From Brevibacillus agri (lineage in GTDB: Bacteria > Bacillota > Bacilli > Brevibacillales > Brevibacillaceae), in NCBI RefSeq assembly GCF_004117055.1, contig NZ_CP026363.1, positions 2,968,001 through 3,032,000 of the forward strand: a stretch of 64,000 nucleotides of DNA, read 5' to 3'. The translations under genes and the position numbers were made by a program. Shown in pieces: positions 7,659 to 15,876 of this stretch. The notes beneath the pieces were generated by a model. That model ran no database searches. It was not told the origin of the DNA and worked only from the letters and a program-made list of their open reading frames with translations. Every line of letters starts with the position of its first letter. Position 1 is the stretch's first letter.

Positions 7659-9086
7659 ATGGTAGTTGGGGAAATCGCAATCGAAACAGACGTTGTCGTC
7701 ATCGGAGGGGGCCCTGGCGGCTATGCGGCGGCCATTCGCCTCGGCCAGTTGGGCCAATCAGTCGTCCTGGTGGAAAAAGAGGTGTTGGGCGGCGTGTGCC
7801 TCAACCGGGGCTGCATTCCCTCCAAAGCGTTGATTCATGCCGCAGGCGAGTACCATAAGCTGGCCGGGCTGGGCAAGCTGGGGATCAGGCTGCCGGACGG
7901 AAGCGCGGCGTTTCACATGCCGGACTGGCAAGCGTGGAAAGAGTCCGTAGTTGCGCAATTGAGCCAGGGGGTAGAGCAGCTTTGCCAGGCAAACGGAGTG
8001 ACGGTAGTCAAAGGCTCCGCCACGTTTCTTTCTGCCGACCGGATCGGAGTCGAGACTGGCGGCGATTTTGAGACGTACAAGTTCCGCCAGGCGATCATTG
8101 CCACAGGCTCCCGCCCTTTTGCGCCGAAGGCTTTGGCGCCGGACCATGAGCGTATTCTGGATTCCACGGACTTGTTGAACCTGCAGGAACTGCCGAAGTC
8201 GCTTGCGATCATTGGCGGCGGCTATATCGGGATGGAGCTGGGCATGGCGCTTGCCAAGCTGGGAACGAGCGTGACGGTCGTAGAGGCAGCACCAGGCATT
8301 TTGCCGCAGACGGCTCCCCACTTGACGCAGGAAGTGCGGAAGCAGGCGAAAAAGCTGGGGATAAGCGTGAAGACGGCGACAAAAGTCGAGGAAATCTCGC
8401 GTAGCGGTGACCAGGTGACACTTGCCGTCCTCTCTGAGCCGCACGGACGCGAAGAGCTTACGGTGGACAAAGCATTGGTGACGATTGGCCGGGTGCCGAA
8501 CACGGGGGATATCGGGTTGGGGCAAGCCGGAGTCGTGATCGATGAAAAAGGCTACATTCCCGTCAATGCCGAGTGCCGCACCAACCAGCCGCACATTTTT
8601 GCCATTGGCGATGTGACGCCCGGGCCTGCACTGGCGCACCGCGCCTCGAAGCAAGGCATCGTGGCCGCCGAAGTCATCGCGGGCTTGCCAAGCAGCGTGG
8701 ACTCGCCGTATGTCCCTTACGTCATTTTTACCGACCCGCCAATCGCCGGTGTCGGCCTGACGCCAGAAGAAGCAAAGGAGCAGGGCTATCGGGTCAGAAC
8801 GGCGTCGTTTCCGTATCGGGCGAACGGCAAAGCTTTGGTGATCGACGAGCGTGACGGCTTCGCAGAAGTGGTCGTCGAGGAAGACACGCACCTGCTAGTG
8901 GGCATGCACGTAGTCGGCGCGGATGCACCGAACCTCATCGGAGAAGGTGCGCTGGCTCTGGAGCTTGCTGCCAGAGTCGAGGATTTGGCGCTCACCATCC
9001 ACCCGCACCCGACCTTGAGCGAGGTGTGGCTGGAAGCAGCGGAAGCCGCCCTCGGACACGCCATCCACATCGTCAACAAAAAATGA
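7659..9086 (+). CDS. lpdA: Dihydrolipoyl dehydrogenase E3
   Basis: 475-residue flavoprotein that reoxidises the lipoyl arm with NAD+. The FAD-binding GGGPGGYAAAIR, the redox pair Cys47 and Cys52 in CLNRGCIPSK, the NAD-binding GGGYIGMELG and the C-terminal HPHPTLSE with the catalytic His-Glu pair are all visible. The start codon directly follows the E2 stop, so this is the last gene of the operon; a strong terminator follows. Confidence 0.95.
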   Translation: MVVGEIAIETDVVVIGGGPGGYAAAIRLGQLGQSVVLVEKEVLGGVCLNRGCIPSKALIHAAGEYHKLAGLGKLGIRLPDGSAAFHMPDWQAWKESVVAQLSQGVEQLCQANGVTVVKGSATFLSADRIGVETGGDFETYKFRQAIIATGSRPFAPKALAPDHERILDSTDLLNLQELPKSLAIIGGGYIGMELGMALAKLGTSVTVVEAAPGILPQTAPHLTQEVRKQAKKLGISVKTATKVEEISRSGDQVTLAVLSEPHGREELTVDKALVTIGRVPNTGDIGLGQAGVVIDEKGYIPVNAECRTNQPHIFAIGDVTPGPALAHRASKQGIVAAEVIAGLPSSVDSPYVPYVIFTDPPIAGVGLTPEEAKEQGYRVRTASFPYRANGKALVIDERDGFAEVVVEEDTHLLVGMHVVGADAPNLIGEGALALELAARVEDLALTIHPHPTLSEVWLEAAEAALGHAIHIVNKK

Positions 9087-9088
9087 GC

Positions 9089-9134
9089 GAAAACCTCCTT
9101 GCTCGCGAATGGAACGCGAAAGGGGGTTTTTTCT
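9089..9134 (+). terminator. Terminator of the E1-E2-E3 operon
   Basis: An AAACCTCCTT arm (9091-9100) pairs with the AAGGGGGTTT arm (9119-9128, one G-U pair), with an inner TCGCG/CGCGA stem, followed by a T tract. Confidence 0.85.
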
Positions 9135-9220
9135 TGTCTGCCCGAAAGTATATCTTTTCCTGCATGAAACCAAACTAAGTAGGAAACGGCACGTTCGGCT
9201 GCAAAAAAGGAGAGGGCACG

Positions 9221-10639
9221 ATGGGAGACTGGGTGACGATTTGGATCGGAGCAAGTATCGGGGCATTTCTGGCGATCGTGTTGCTCGCGACCGTAGCGTT
9301 TTGCTTTTCGCGCGGATTCGTGCGCTGGGCGGTCGGCCACTTCGCCAAAATCGTGATGAACGACCGCTATCCGGAAAACATATGGGAAATCGTCTCGGCG
9401 CTGACGCGCGTCTCTCCCCAAAAGGTGCTGGAAAACAGCTTGCGCGCTGCGGAGGGCACCGCGATTGACAGGCCGTTCGGCACGCCGCGAAAATTTTTGA
9501 ATTACGACGGTCTCCTGTTTTCCCCCGCGCAATTGTCGGTGCTTCCTGCGCCTGAAAATGCCGAGGTCGATATGCGCCTCACCATCGGGCCGATGGCCAA
9601 AAAACCGTTGACGCTGGAGATTCCGCTGTTGGCTGGCGGGATCGGCTTTGGCGTTGGCGTGACGGATAAAACCAAGATCGCCATTGCCAAAGGGACGGCT
9701 GCGGTCGGCACCGTCACGAATACGGGAGAAGGCGGTTTCTTACCCGAAGAAAGAGAAAACGCAAAATATTTGATCTATCAATATCATTCCGCGACATGGA
9801 CAAAGAGTCCGGAGATTCTCAAGCAAGCCGACGCGATAGAAATCCGGATCGGCCAAGGCGCTACCGCCGGAGCTGCGACTTTTATCCCGCATCGTGATCT
9901 TCGTGGCAAGGCCAGCCAAGTCATGCATCTGCCAGACCAGGAGTACATCGTCATCCCTTCCCGGCATAAAGAGGTGCAGAAGCCAGACGATCTTCGCAAG
10001 CTCGTCGACCAGCTCCGCGAGTTGACAGAGGGTGTGCCGATTGGGGTCAAGATGTGTGCCAGCGCGAACATGGAAGCCGATCTGGAAGTGGCGATCATGG
10101 CTGGCGTCGATTTTATCAGTATGGACGGGGGCCAAGGCGGCTACAAGGGCAGCGCGCCGATCTTGCAGGACGACTTCGGCTTGCCGACGATCTACGCGGT
10201 GTCAAGAGCGGTCCGCTACTTGCAAAAACGCGGCGTCAAGGACAAAATTACGCTGCTGAGCGGAGGTGGGTACTATACGCCAAGCCATTGCCTGAAAGCG
10301 CTGGCCCTGGGGGTGGATGGCGTCTATTTGGGCACGGCCATGCTCTGGGGGATGGCGCACGATCAGGTCACGAAGGCCATTCCGTGGGAGCCGCCCACCC
10401 AGCTCCTGTTTTATGGCGGGCACTCTCAAAAAGAGTTTGACGAGCAGGAGGCGGCCAAGTATTTGGAGCATTTTTTTTGCGCGTTTGTCGATGAAATGCG
10501 GATAGCCACTCTCGCATTGGGCAAGACATCCGTTCGCGAGGTAGGCGTCGACGATTTGATCGCTCTCGACAGCATGACCAGCAAAGTCACAAACATCCCG
10601 CTCGCGTACACCCCGCGCATCCCGCACAGTCCGTCATGA
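9221..10639 (+). CDS. FMN-binding glutamate synthase family protein (YerD-like), membrane anchored
   Basis: 472 residues. An N-terminal transmembrane helix (about residues 8-30) precedes a TIM-barrel domain like the FMN-binding core of the glutamate synthase large subunit, including SMDGGQGGYKGSAP, LLSGGGYYTP and a GVDGVYLGTAML phosphate-binding end. The glutaminase domain of true GltB is absent, as in the stand-alone YerD family, whose reaction is not established. AAAAAGGAGAGGG precedes the ATG. The stop overlaps an ATG (ATGA, 10636-10639) of a small downstream gene. Confidence 0.88.
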   Translation: MGDWVTIWIGASIGAFLAIVLLATVAFCFSRGFVRWAVGHFAKIVMNDRYPENIWEIVSALTRVSPQKVLENSLRAAEGTAIDRPFGTPRKFLNYDGLLFSPAQLSVLPAPENAEVDMRLTIGPMAKKPLTLEIPLLAGGIGFGVGVTDKTKIAIAKGTAAVGTVTNTGEGGFLPEERENAKYLIYQYHSATWTKSPEILKQADAIEIRIGQGATAGAATFIPHRDLRGKASQVMHLPDQEYIVIPSRHKEVQKPDDLRKLVDQLRELTEGVPIGVKMCASANMEADLEVAIMAGVDFISMDGGQGGYKGSAPILQDDFGLPTIYAVSRAVRYLQKRGVKDKITLLSGGGYYTPSHCLKALALGVDGVYLGTAMLWGMAHDQVTKAIPWEPPTQLLFYGGHSQKEFDEQEAAKYLEHFFCAFVDEMRIATLALGKTSVREVGVDDLIALDSMTSKVTNIPLAYTPRIPHSPS

Positions 10640-10967
10640 AGGCAAAAACAAGACACGATCGGTTAACCCGTACGAGCAAAGCTTCCTTCTGTCGTTTTTG
10701 GGGTTGGAAGTGGCAACAGGCGCGGCTTTGTATCTCGTATTCGTGATCTTCCGTAAGCTCGATTCCAGCCCGTATGCGTTAGTCAAGCTGGGGATTATCG
10801 GGAGCGCAGTCGGGTTGGTTCTCGATGCGTTCGCGCTGTGGAACCGCGATGTATTTTTTGCAAAGCTTTCCAATGAGCAGTTGCTCGCCTTTACGATCTG
10901 GATGGCTTTCGCCTACGGTTTGTATTTGGCGCTCCCGCTGTTCATGGCAAAAGGCGACAAATCATAA
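10636..10967 (+). CDS. Small integral membrane protein, apparently frameshifted near its start
   Basis: From 10665 the frame encodes a hydrophobic protein with about three membrane segments (for example GAALYLVFVIF, LGIIGSAVGLVLDAFALW, LLAFTIWMAFAYGLYLALP). In that frame there is no convincing start: the first candidate is TTG 10698, inside the first conserved-looking stretch and without a ribosome site. ATG 10636 overlaps the upstream stop as ATGA, but its frame soon leaves the membrane protein. One extra A in the A5 run at 10644-10648 would join MKAK to NKTRSVNPYEQSF in one frame. So a one-base deletion or sequencing error is likely. Function unknown. Confidence 0.6.
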
Positions 10968-10991
10968 GCGATTTCTGACGGATCGTTCACC

Positions 10992-11040
10992 CCCTATTCA
11001 AGAGGTCCGGCAAAAGCCGGAAGCCTGAATAGGGCTTTTT
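10992..11040. terminator. Strong hairpin terminator
   Basis: CCCTATTCA pairs with TGAATAGGG around an inner TCCGG/CCGGA stem, then CTTTTTG. It can work for the plus-strand genes ending at 10967. Confidence 0.85.
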
Positions 11041-11085
11041 GTTAGCTCGTTATCGTTCAGGCTTTTGCGCAAAGCGATCATGCTA

Positions 11086-11105
11086 TATAATGATAATGAT
11101 TATCA
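11086..11105 (+). promoter_or_regulatory. Fur box over the -10 region of the AraC/Btr-like gene
   Basis: TGATAATGATTATCA (11091-11105) is a perfect 7-1-7 Fur inverted repeat. It overlaps the end of a TATAAT at 11086-11091, so iron-loaded Fur would block transcription. Confidence 0.88.
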
Positions 11106-11139
11106 ATTACATTCATTCGCAAAAGGGAGAATCATCCGA

Positions 11140-12777
11140 GTGTTTTTACATCCGTTAGAATGCGCAAAAGAGACGTTTTTCGTTTTACAGCGAATGGAGC
11201 GGCAGCAATACGGTTTGCAGCAGGAGCATCCTCCCGTATGGAAGGATGGGCACCATCTGCTCTACGTCCAGGAAGGAGAGGGGATCTTGCGCGTGGACGG
11301 CGACCCGCTCCTGTTAAAGCCGGGAAAAATCGTGCTGCTCGCCCCGGATTGCTGCGTAGAGGTGGAGGGCCGCTCCTGCAAGCCGCTGTCTCTCTACGAT
11401 TTTTCGTTTACATATACCGTGGCGAGCGACACGCCAGCACAGTCAAAAAAAGCAAAGGCTGTCTTTTCCCCTGGCCATCACGCGCTGTCTGCCCAGGCTG
11501 CCGCTCGTTTTGCGCAGTTGCTGGAGCAAATGGAGCAGCTTGCGGAAACAGAGGAGCCGCTCGCCAAGTGGAAGCAGTCGATTTTGTTCCAGGAAATCAT
11601 GTACCTCGCCGTCTCCGATCCGCTGACAACGGAAGAAACAGGCGGGACGCGGGAAGCGATTGAAAAAGTGCTGCTTTATGTGCAGCAGCATTATCAGGAG
11701 GACATTTCTTTAAAGGAAGTCGCACAGATGCACGGCATCAGCGCCTCGAATTTTTCCAGCGTGTTCAAAAAGCATGTCGGACTGAACCCGCTTGACTATG
11801 TGACACAACTGCGAATGGCCCAGGCGCAGCGAAAATTGAAGGCGAGCCAACCGATTGAGCTCGTCGCCCGGCAGGTTGGCTTCAAAGACCCGCTCTATTT
11901 CAGTCGCATTTTCAAGCGAACAGTCGGCGTCACACCGTCCGCCTATCGAAAACAGAGCCAGACGGACAAGATCGTCACGCTGCTGCCGCATTTGAACGAT
12001 TACTTGCTGGCGCTTGGGGTCAAGCCGTTTGCGACGCTGCCCTACGGCGGGAATGACCAGGTGGATGGCTACTTGCCTTATCTGGCTCGCGAGTTGAGCG
12101 AGACAAAGCTGACGGGAAGCTGGAACAAGCCGGACATGGACGAGCTGGCAGAGGCGAAGCCCGGATTGATTCTCGGCTCGAACTGGTTCCACATCAATCT
12201 GGAGTCGGTGAAAAAAATCGCCCCGACCATCCCGATCATTTTGCGGGATGACTGGCAAAGCCTCTTGCTGGAACTGGCTCGTTTTTTCGGCAAAGGAGAA
12301 GAAGGGAAGCACTGGATGCGGCGATACGAGCAAAAGGTAAATCAGGCGAAGGCGCTCTTGTCCTTGTCCAAAGCCCGTGACGAGTCCGTCATGATTCTCA
12401 CCGTGACTTGCAACGAATACCGGGTGTACGGCGGCAGAAGGCAACTCGGCAAGGTGCTGTACGAAGATTTGCGGTTGACACCTCCGGCGGGGATTTCGAC
12501 CAAAACGCATTACGTCTGTGTGACACTCGAACAAATCCAGGCGATGAATCCCGACCACATTTTTTTGTCGACGAACAATTCCAATCCGAGCAAAGAACAG
12601 ATCAAGGCCCTCCAGGCGACCAAGGCGTGGTCCGGTTTGCGGGCGGTGCAGAAACATCAGGTGTACGAGGTGGAGAGCTGGCTGAACGGTCACGCTCCGA
12701 TCAAGCACAGCCTGTCCATCGACGTCGCCATCAGCCATCTGGCCGAGAGCAAGCAATGGGAGGTCTCTGTCATGTAA
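11140..12777 (+). CDS. AraC-type regulator fused to a siderophore-binding domain (Btr-like)
   Basis: About 545 residues in three parts: an N-terminal cupin-like sensor, a double AraC helix-turn-helix (about residues 170-275, ending in DPLYFSRIFKRTVGVTPSAYRK), and a C-terminal domain like the periplasmic Fe-siderophore-binding proteins (VKKIAPTIPIILRDDW, MNPDHIFLSTNN). This layout is that of B. subtilis Btr (YbbB), which activates siderophore uptake when it binds the ferric siderophore. GTG 11140 is chosen because AGGGAGA lies nine bases upstream; the longer open frame begins upstream of the Fur box and promoter, so it is not used. It probably activates the binding protein at 12929. Confidence 0.9.
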   Translation: MFLHPLECAKETFFVLQRMERQQYGLQQEHPPVWKDGHHLLYVQEGEGILRVDGDPLLLKPGKIVLLAPDCCVEVEGRSCKPLSLYDFSFTYTVASDTPAQSKKAKAVFSPGHHALSAQAAARFAQLLEQMEQLAETEEPLAKWKQSILFQEIMYLAVSDPLTTEETGGTREAIEKVLLYVQQHYQEDISLKEVAQMHGISASNFSSVFKKHVGLNPLDYVTQLRMAQAQRKLKASQPIELVARQVGFKDPLYFSRIFKRTVGVTPSAYRKQSQTDKIVTLLPHLNDYLLALGVKPFATLPYGGNDQVDGYLPYLARELSETKLTGSWNKPDMDELAEAKPGLILGSNWFHINLESVKKIAPTIPIILRDDWQSLLLELARFFGKGEEGKHWMRRYEQKVNQAKALLSLSKARDESVMILTVTCNEYRVYGGRRQLGKVLYEDLRLTPPAGISTKTHYVCVTLEQIQAMNPDHIFLSTNNSNPSKEQIKALQATKAWSGLRAVQKHQVYEVESWLNGHAPIKHSLSIDVAISHLAESKQWEVSVM

Positions 12778-12806
12778 GCCGCTTCGTCAGCAAGTGGCTT
12801 TTTTTC
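12777..12806 (+). terminator. Terminator of the AraC/Btr-like gene
   Basis: AGCCGCTT (12777-12784) pairs with AAGTGGCT (12792-12799) and is followed by a T7 run; it begins inside the stop codon. Confidence 0.75.
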
Positions 12807-12853
12807 ATGGACGGCCGCAAGATTTTGTCCATATAGGAACAAGATTTTGTCAA

Positions 12854-12906
12854 TTGTGCCAGGTCAGCGGCTTACTCTATAATCACTAAAGTGAAAATGA
12901 TTATCA
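12854..12906 (+). promoter_or_regulatory. Promoter and Fur box of the siderophore-binding lipoprotein gene
   Basis: TTGTGC (12854-12859), 18 bases, TATAAT (12878-12883), then TGAAAATGATTATCA (12892-12906), a 7-1-7 Fur repeat with one mismatch, just downstream of the transcription start. Confidence 0.82.
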
Positions 12907-12928
12907 ATAACAACGCGGAGGTTCAGTC

Positions 12929-13921
12929 ATGATATCCTTTCAACCGTTTAAAAAAGTAATTTCCGGGGCGCTCTGCCTGTTTGCGCTGACCGCAGCGGGC
13001 TGCGGAACCAGTCCCGCTCAGCAGGGAGCGCAGGCGGGAGTAGCGCCAGCCCCGGCACCTGCCCAGGAGCAGACGATCGAGCACGATATGGGCAAAACGG
13101 TCGTCAAAGGGGACCCGCAAAAAATATTGTCGCTTCATCCATGGATCAGTGACTTTTTGCTTTCGCTGGAGATCACACCATCGGCTTCGCCAAGCTCAGG
13201 CCCCAACTCCACCGAGTTCACCTGGTATTTGAAAGACGGGCTGAAAGATTCGGTCAACCTGGGCTGGCAAATTCCGAAGCCGAACCTGGAGCTGATCGTG
13301 CAGAGCAGCCCGGATTTAATCATCGGCAACCAAAACTTCGGCGAGTTGAACGAGCAACTGTCCAAAATCGCCCCGACGATTTTCATCGAGCCGGTTGAAG
13401 ATGACCAAGGCGTGCGAAAAATGCGCGAGACGTATTTGCGCCTGGCGAAGATGCTGAAAAAAGAAGAAATCGCCAAGAAAAAGATCGCGGAATACGACGC
13501 AGAAGTGGAGAAGTACCGCGCCCAGCTTAAAGCGGCGATGGCCGACCAGACCGTCATGTTCCTGCGCGTCACCGATAAAGAGCTGCGCTACTACAGTCCG
13601 AAGCTGTTCGAGGTGCTGTACGACGACCTCGGACTGGCCAAGCCGGCGAATATTCCGGATGCGGCCAAGAGCTTTCAGCCGCTCTCTATTGAAAAGCTGC
13701 CAGAGGTCAACCCGGACCATATTTTCCTGCTGCACGAAGGCGGAGACCGCGTGTCGTCCTTGCGGGAAACCGCTGTATGGAAAGGGCTGGACGCTGTGAA
13801 AAACAACCGCGTGTACGAAGTAGACTACGATCTGTGGTTCCAAGGTTTCGGCCCGATTGCGAACCGCTTGATTCTGGAAGACGCGACCGAGAAGCTGCTC
13901 GGTGCGAAAGCGAATAAATAA
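12929..13921 (+). CDS. Ferric siderophore-binding lipoprotein (FeuA/YhfQ-like)
   Basis: 330 residues. A lipoprotein signal peptide with lipobox LTAAGC puts the acylated cysteine at residue 25. A Pro/Ala linker leads into a two-lobed substrate-binding protein (KTVVKGDPQKILSLHPW at the N-lobe, LIIGNQNF, VNPDHIFLLHEGG, VDYDLWFQG). It would capture an Fe-siderophore outside the membrane and hand it to an ABC permease. No permease or ATPase is adjacent, so the partner must be encoded elsewhere. GCGGAGG precedes the ATG, and Fur control is clear. Confidence 0.92.
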   Translation: MISFQPFKKVISGALCLFALTAAGCGTSPAQQGAQAGVAPAPAPAQEQTIEHDMGKTVVKGDPQKILSLHPWISDFLLSLEITPSASPSSGPNSTEFTWYLKDGLKDSVNLGWQIPKPNLELIVQSSPDLIIGNQNFGELNEQLSKIAPTIFIEPVEDDQGVRKMRETYLRLAKMLKKEEIAKKKIAEYDAEVEKYRAQLKAAMADQTVMFLRVTDKELRYYSPKLFEVLYDDLGLAKPANIPDAAKSFQPLSIEKLPEVNPDHIFLLHEGGDRVSSLRETAVWKGLDAVKNNRVYEVDYDLWFQGFGPIANRLILEDATEKLLGAKANK

Positions 13922-13956
13922 GCATTGCGATAGAAAAACGTTCCTCTTGTTCCGGA

Positions 13957-13992
13957 AGCCGTCAGACACTGCTGTGTTCTGGCGGCTTTTTG
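13957..13992 (+). terminator. Terminator of the binding-protein gene
   Basis: AGCCGTCAGACAC pairs with GTGTTCTGGCGGCT around a TGCT loop with small mismatches, then TTTTTG. Confidence 0.8.
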
Positions 13993-14085
13993 CTGTTTAT
14001 TTTTTGCCTGCAAAAACTTCCTCTCTGTGAAGGCCGCTCCCAGTCTATCCAAATTTTTAGCGCAGGCAAGCGTTGCGCATGTTGA

Positions 14086-14172
14086 TATACTGACTCTTTC
14101 GGCCGCCTGACTACCCGCGCCTATCCGGACACCACCGTCGTCTTGTACGAGTACGACCTGCTCGGCCGCCAT
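14086..14172 (+). pseudogene. Rhs/YD-repeat remnant
   Basis: One open stretch of about 29 codons reads SFGRLTTRAYPD followed by VVLYEYDLLGR, a clear YD repeat as found in Rhs/WapA toxins. It is preceded in frame by a stop at 14083 and followed by unrelated sequence. It abuts the broken end of the P450 remnant on the other strand, so it is a leftover of a rearrangement. Confidence 0.6.
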
Positions 14173-14624
14173 GATGATGATTGGCAGCGGGGTTGTAAAA
14201 TCTTGGACAATATCGACTTCTGTTTTCGTTTCCATCTCGCGAATTAACTCATTCACGACTGTTCCACCCGCGGCTCCCACGTTTTTAGGCTTCTCGGCGT
14301 GAAAGCGGCCGAAAACAAAGAGCGCGCCTTGCGGTGTTCGGGCGGGTCGCTGTCATGGATGTTCAGGCGTTCTGGAAACGTCCCTTCCTTTGTGCCAGCT
14401 CCGACATTGACAAGGGTACGCTCGCGAACACTCGAAAATAAGGCGTAGTCGGTCAGCACCCGTTTCACGTCTTCGTAGCGGAAAACATTCCAAGTGTTCG
14501 TGCCCGCGTGGTAGTAAACCGGATGCTGCTCAAGCATTTTCTTATACCACGCTACAGGAAAAAAATGTTCGGATTTCGTTTTAAAATTCGTGATCTCAGA
14601 CGGTGGATATACCGTATTTTCCAT
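14170..14624 (-). pseudogene. Cytochrome P450 N-terminal fragment, frameshifted and truncated
   Basis: ATG 14624 has AAAGGAGG upstream. About 120 residues read as the N-terminal part of a soluble bacterial P450: a TFPERLNIHDSDPPEHRKAR stretch corresponding to the P450 D-x-P-x-H-x-x-x-R helix C motif. Near 14262 the homology switches frame and continues as VVNELIREMETK, then DIVQDFTTPLPIIIMA, before ending at about 14170 against an Rhs fragment. The oxygen-binding helix, the ExxR and the haem cysteine are absent, so the gene cannot make an active enzyme. Confidence 0.82.
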
Positions 14625-14994
14625 CTATATACCTCCTTTTGAATGATTGGTTTGTAAAATGGCGCATGAAAAGGAAAGGGATGCGGAGAAGGCTCCCCGA
14701 CAAGCATGGAAGGGAGGTTCCTCCGGCCGCTAATCCTGTAATAGCATGCCCATCCAGCTTTTTCTATTTAAAAGAGGAACGGGAGTCAGGGGCTTGAGAT
14801 TTTCACGCGCGGTCTGCGGCAAAAAAAGCGCGGACAGAAAGCAATTGGGCTAAATACCAACTTGACCGATATGTTTTATTTAATTTACACTTGTAAGTAT
14901 CACATACCGATATTCACCCACGCCGATCAGTCCACTGAAGGTTCCCCGTATTTGCCTTGCGCATGCGTGTGGGAGCCGTTTTTATGGAGGAAAA
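14625..14994. other. Intergenic region, 370 bases
   Basis: It holds the ribosome site of the P450 remnant on the minus strand and, on the plus strand, a weak promoter-like pair TTGACC (14862-14867) and TTACAC (14885-14890). No gene, repeat or RNA is supported elsewhere in it. Confidence 0.4.
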
Positions 14995-15297
14995 ATGCTT
15001 TCGCCAGGGGGAATGAACGTGGAATATACTTGTCTGACTTGCCAACAAGTCTTCGCGTCCGAAAAGGGGCTGTGCCCGCATCTGCAACAGTTTTTCACTT
15101 CCGCAGAAGGACAAAAAATTTGGCGCATACGGCTTCTCCACCGTTACGCGTATGAATTTTACAGCGATTCGCAAATGCAAGAGCTTGTGCGCGAGCAGCC
15201 GCTGATGGTCTCGGAGGTGCTGTGCGTCGAGCAGTTTGATACGAGGACGTACACGGGCCTGAACGCATTGGGGCAGCGCGTCTCTATCCTGGAGTAG
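14995..15297 (+). CDS. Small hypothetical protein with a possible zinc-binding N-terminus
   Basis: 100 residues from ATG 14995, with GGAGG six bases upstream. An N-terminal CLTC pair is followed after about 14 residues by CPH, a spacing compatible with a small zinc site. The rest is helical and charged, with no signal peptide or membrane segment. I do not recognise the family. It lies just upstream of the NRPS cluster promoter, in the same direction, and may or may not belong to the cluster. Confidence 0.6.
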   Translation: MLSPGGMNVEYTCLTCQQVFASEKGLCPHLQQFFTSAEGQKIWRIRLLHRYAYEFYSDSQMQELVREQPLMVSEVLCVEQFDTRTYTGLNALGQRVSILE

Positions 15298-15547
15298 ACG
15301 AAAAAGGAGCGGCTGCGGGTGAACTCATTGTCGGTTCATCCCGGAGCTGCTGCTTCGAGAACGAAGAGGTGCGGCCGCACGGATGGCGGCCTGCTCGCCC
15401 GGCGGCATTCTGGCCCGGCCCGCATCGTCTTTTCCCTGATGGCGCTCGGCGTGGCGGCTGCTGCCATGTTGCCCTTTCCCGATCGACGAAAGCGCGATGA
15501 GGGAAGCGGTCACGAGTTTGTCATTTCTATAAAAAAGTGGAAAAAGA

Positions 15548-15576
15548 TTGAAATCGACGGACGGATGAATTAAAAT
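15548..15576 (+). promoter_or_regulatory. Likely main promoter of the NRPS/PKS cluster
   Basis: TTGAAA (15548-15553), 17 bases, TAAAAT (15571-15576): a strong match to the vegetative sigma-A consensus, and the best such pair between 15298 and the first NRPS gene. Transcription would start near 15583. The stretch 15298-15547 contains no gene I can support. Confidence 0.65.
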
Positions 15577-15876
15577 TTTGCTAAAGGAAGCACGGACGTA
15601 AGCAAAAAAGATGCGATCATGAGCAGCAAGGGACGATGAGCCGCTCGTAAAAGCCCCGTTTGAATCTAATAGCACAACAACCTGAGTGAATCTATTGAAG
15701 CTTAGGCACTTTAGAGGAATGAAGGGGTCATACGGCAAAGCGCACTGGAGTGTATCGGCTGACGGATACATGAAGGGGCGAAGCTTTGCCGTTTTTTTGT
15801 GTTTTTGCCATCCAAAAGCAAAAGAAAAGACCCGAAAGAGAAAGAGGTTTCCAAGATAATGGAGGAATCGCTAGCC
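15577..15876 (+). promoter_or_regulatory. Long mRNA leader with intrinsic terminator ahead of the NRPS genes
   Basis: The leader is nearly 300 bases. ACGGCAAAGC (15732-15741) pairs perfectly with GCTTTGCCGT (15783-15792) and encloses a second hairpin (TGTATC/GGATACA, about 15751-15770). TTTTTTT follows at 15792-15798, so transcripts can end about 80 bases before the first gene. Upstream are a CCTGAG/CTTAGG hairpin (about 15681-15706), two copies of GAATCTA and a direct repeat of TGAAGGGG (15720 and 15771). I do not see the hallmarks of T-box, TPP, SAM, lysine, cobalamin, FMN or c-di-GMP leaders. Confidence 0.6.

Noticed and set aside
15319..15573. Open frame of 84 codons from GTG 15319
   Set aside because: It has AGGAG nearby but no recognisable domain, odd composition, and it runs through the probable cluster promoter.
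15577..15876. T-box or known riboswitch ahead of the NRPS genes
   Set aside because: The T-box antiterminator sequence and conserved cores of common riboswitches were not found; kept only as an unclassified attenuator.
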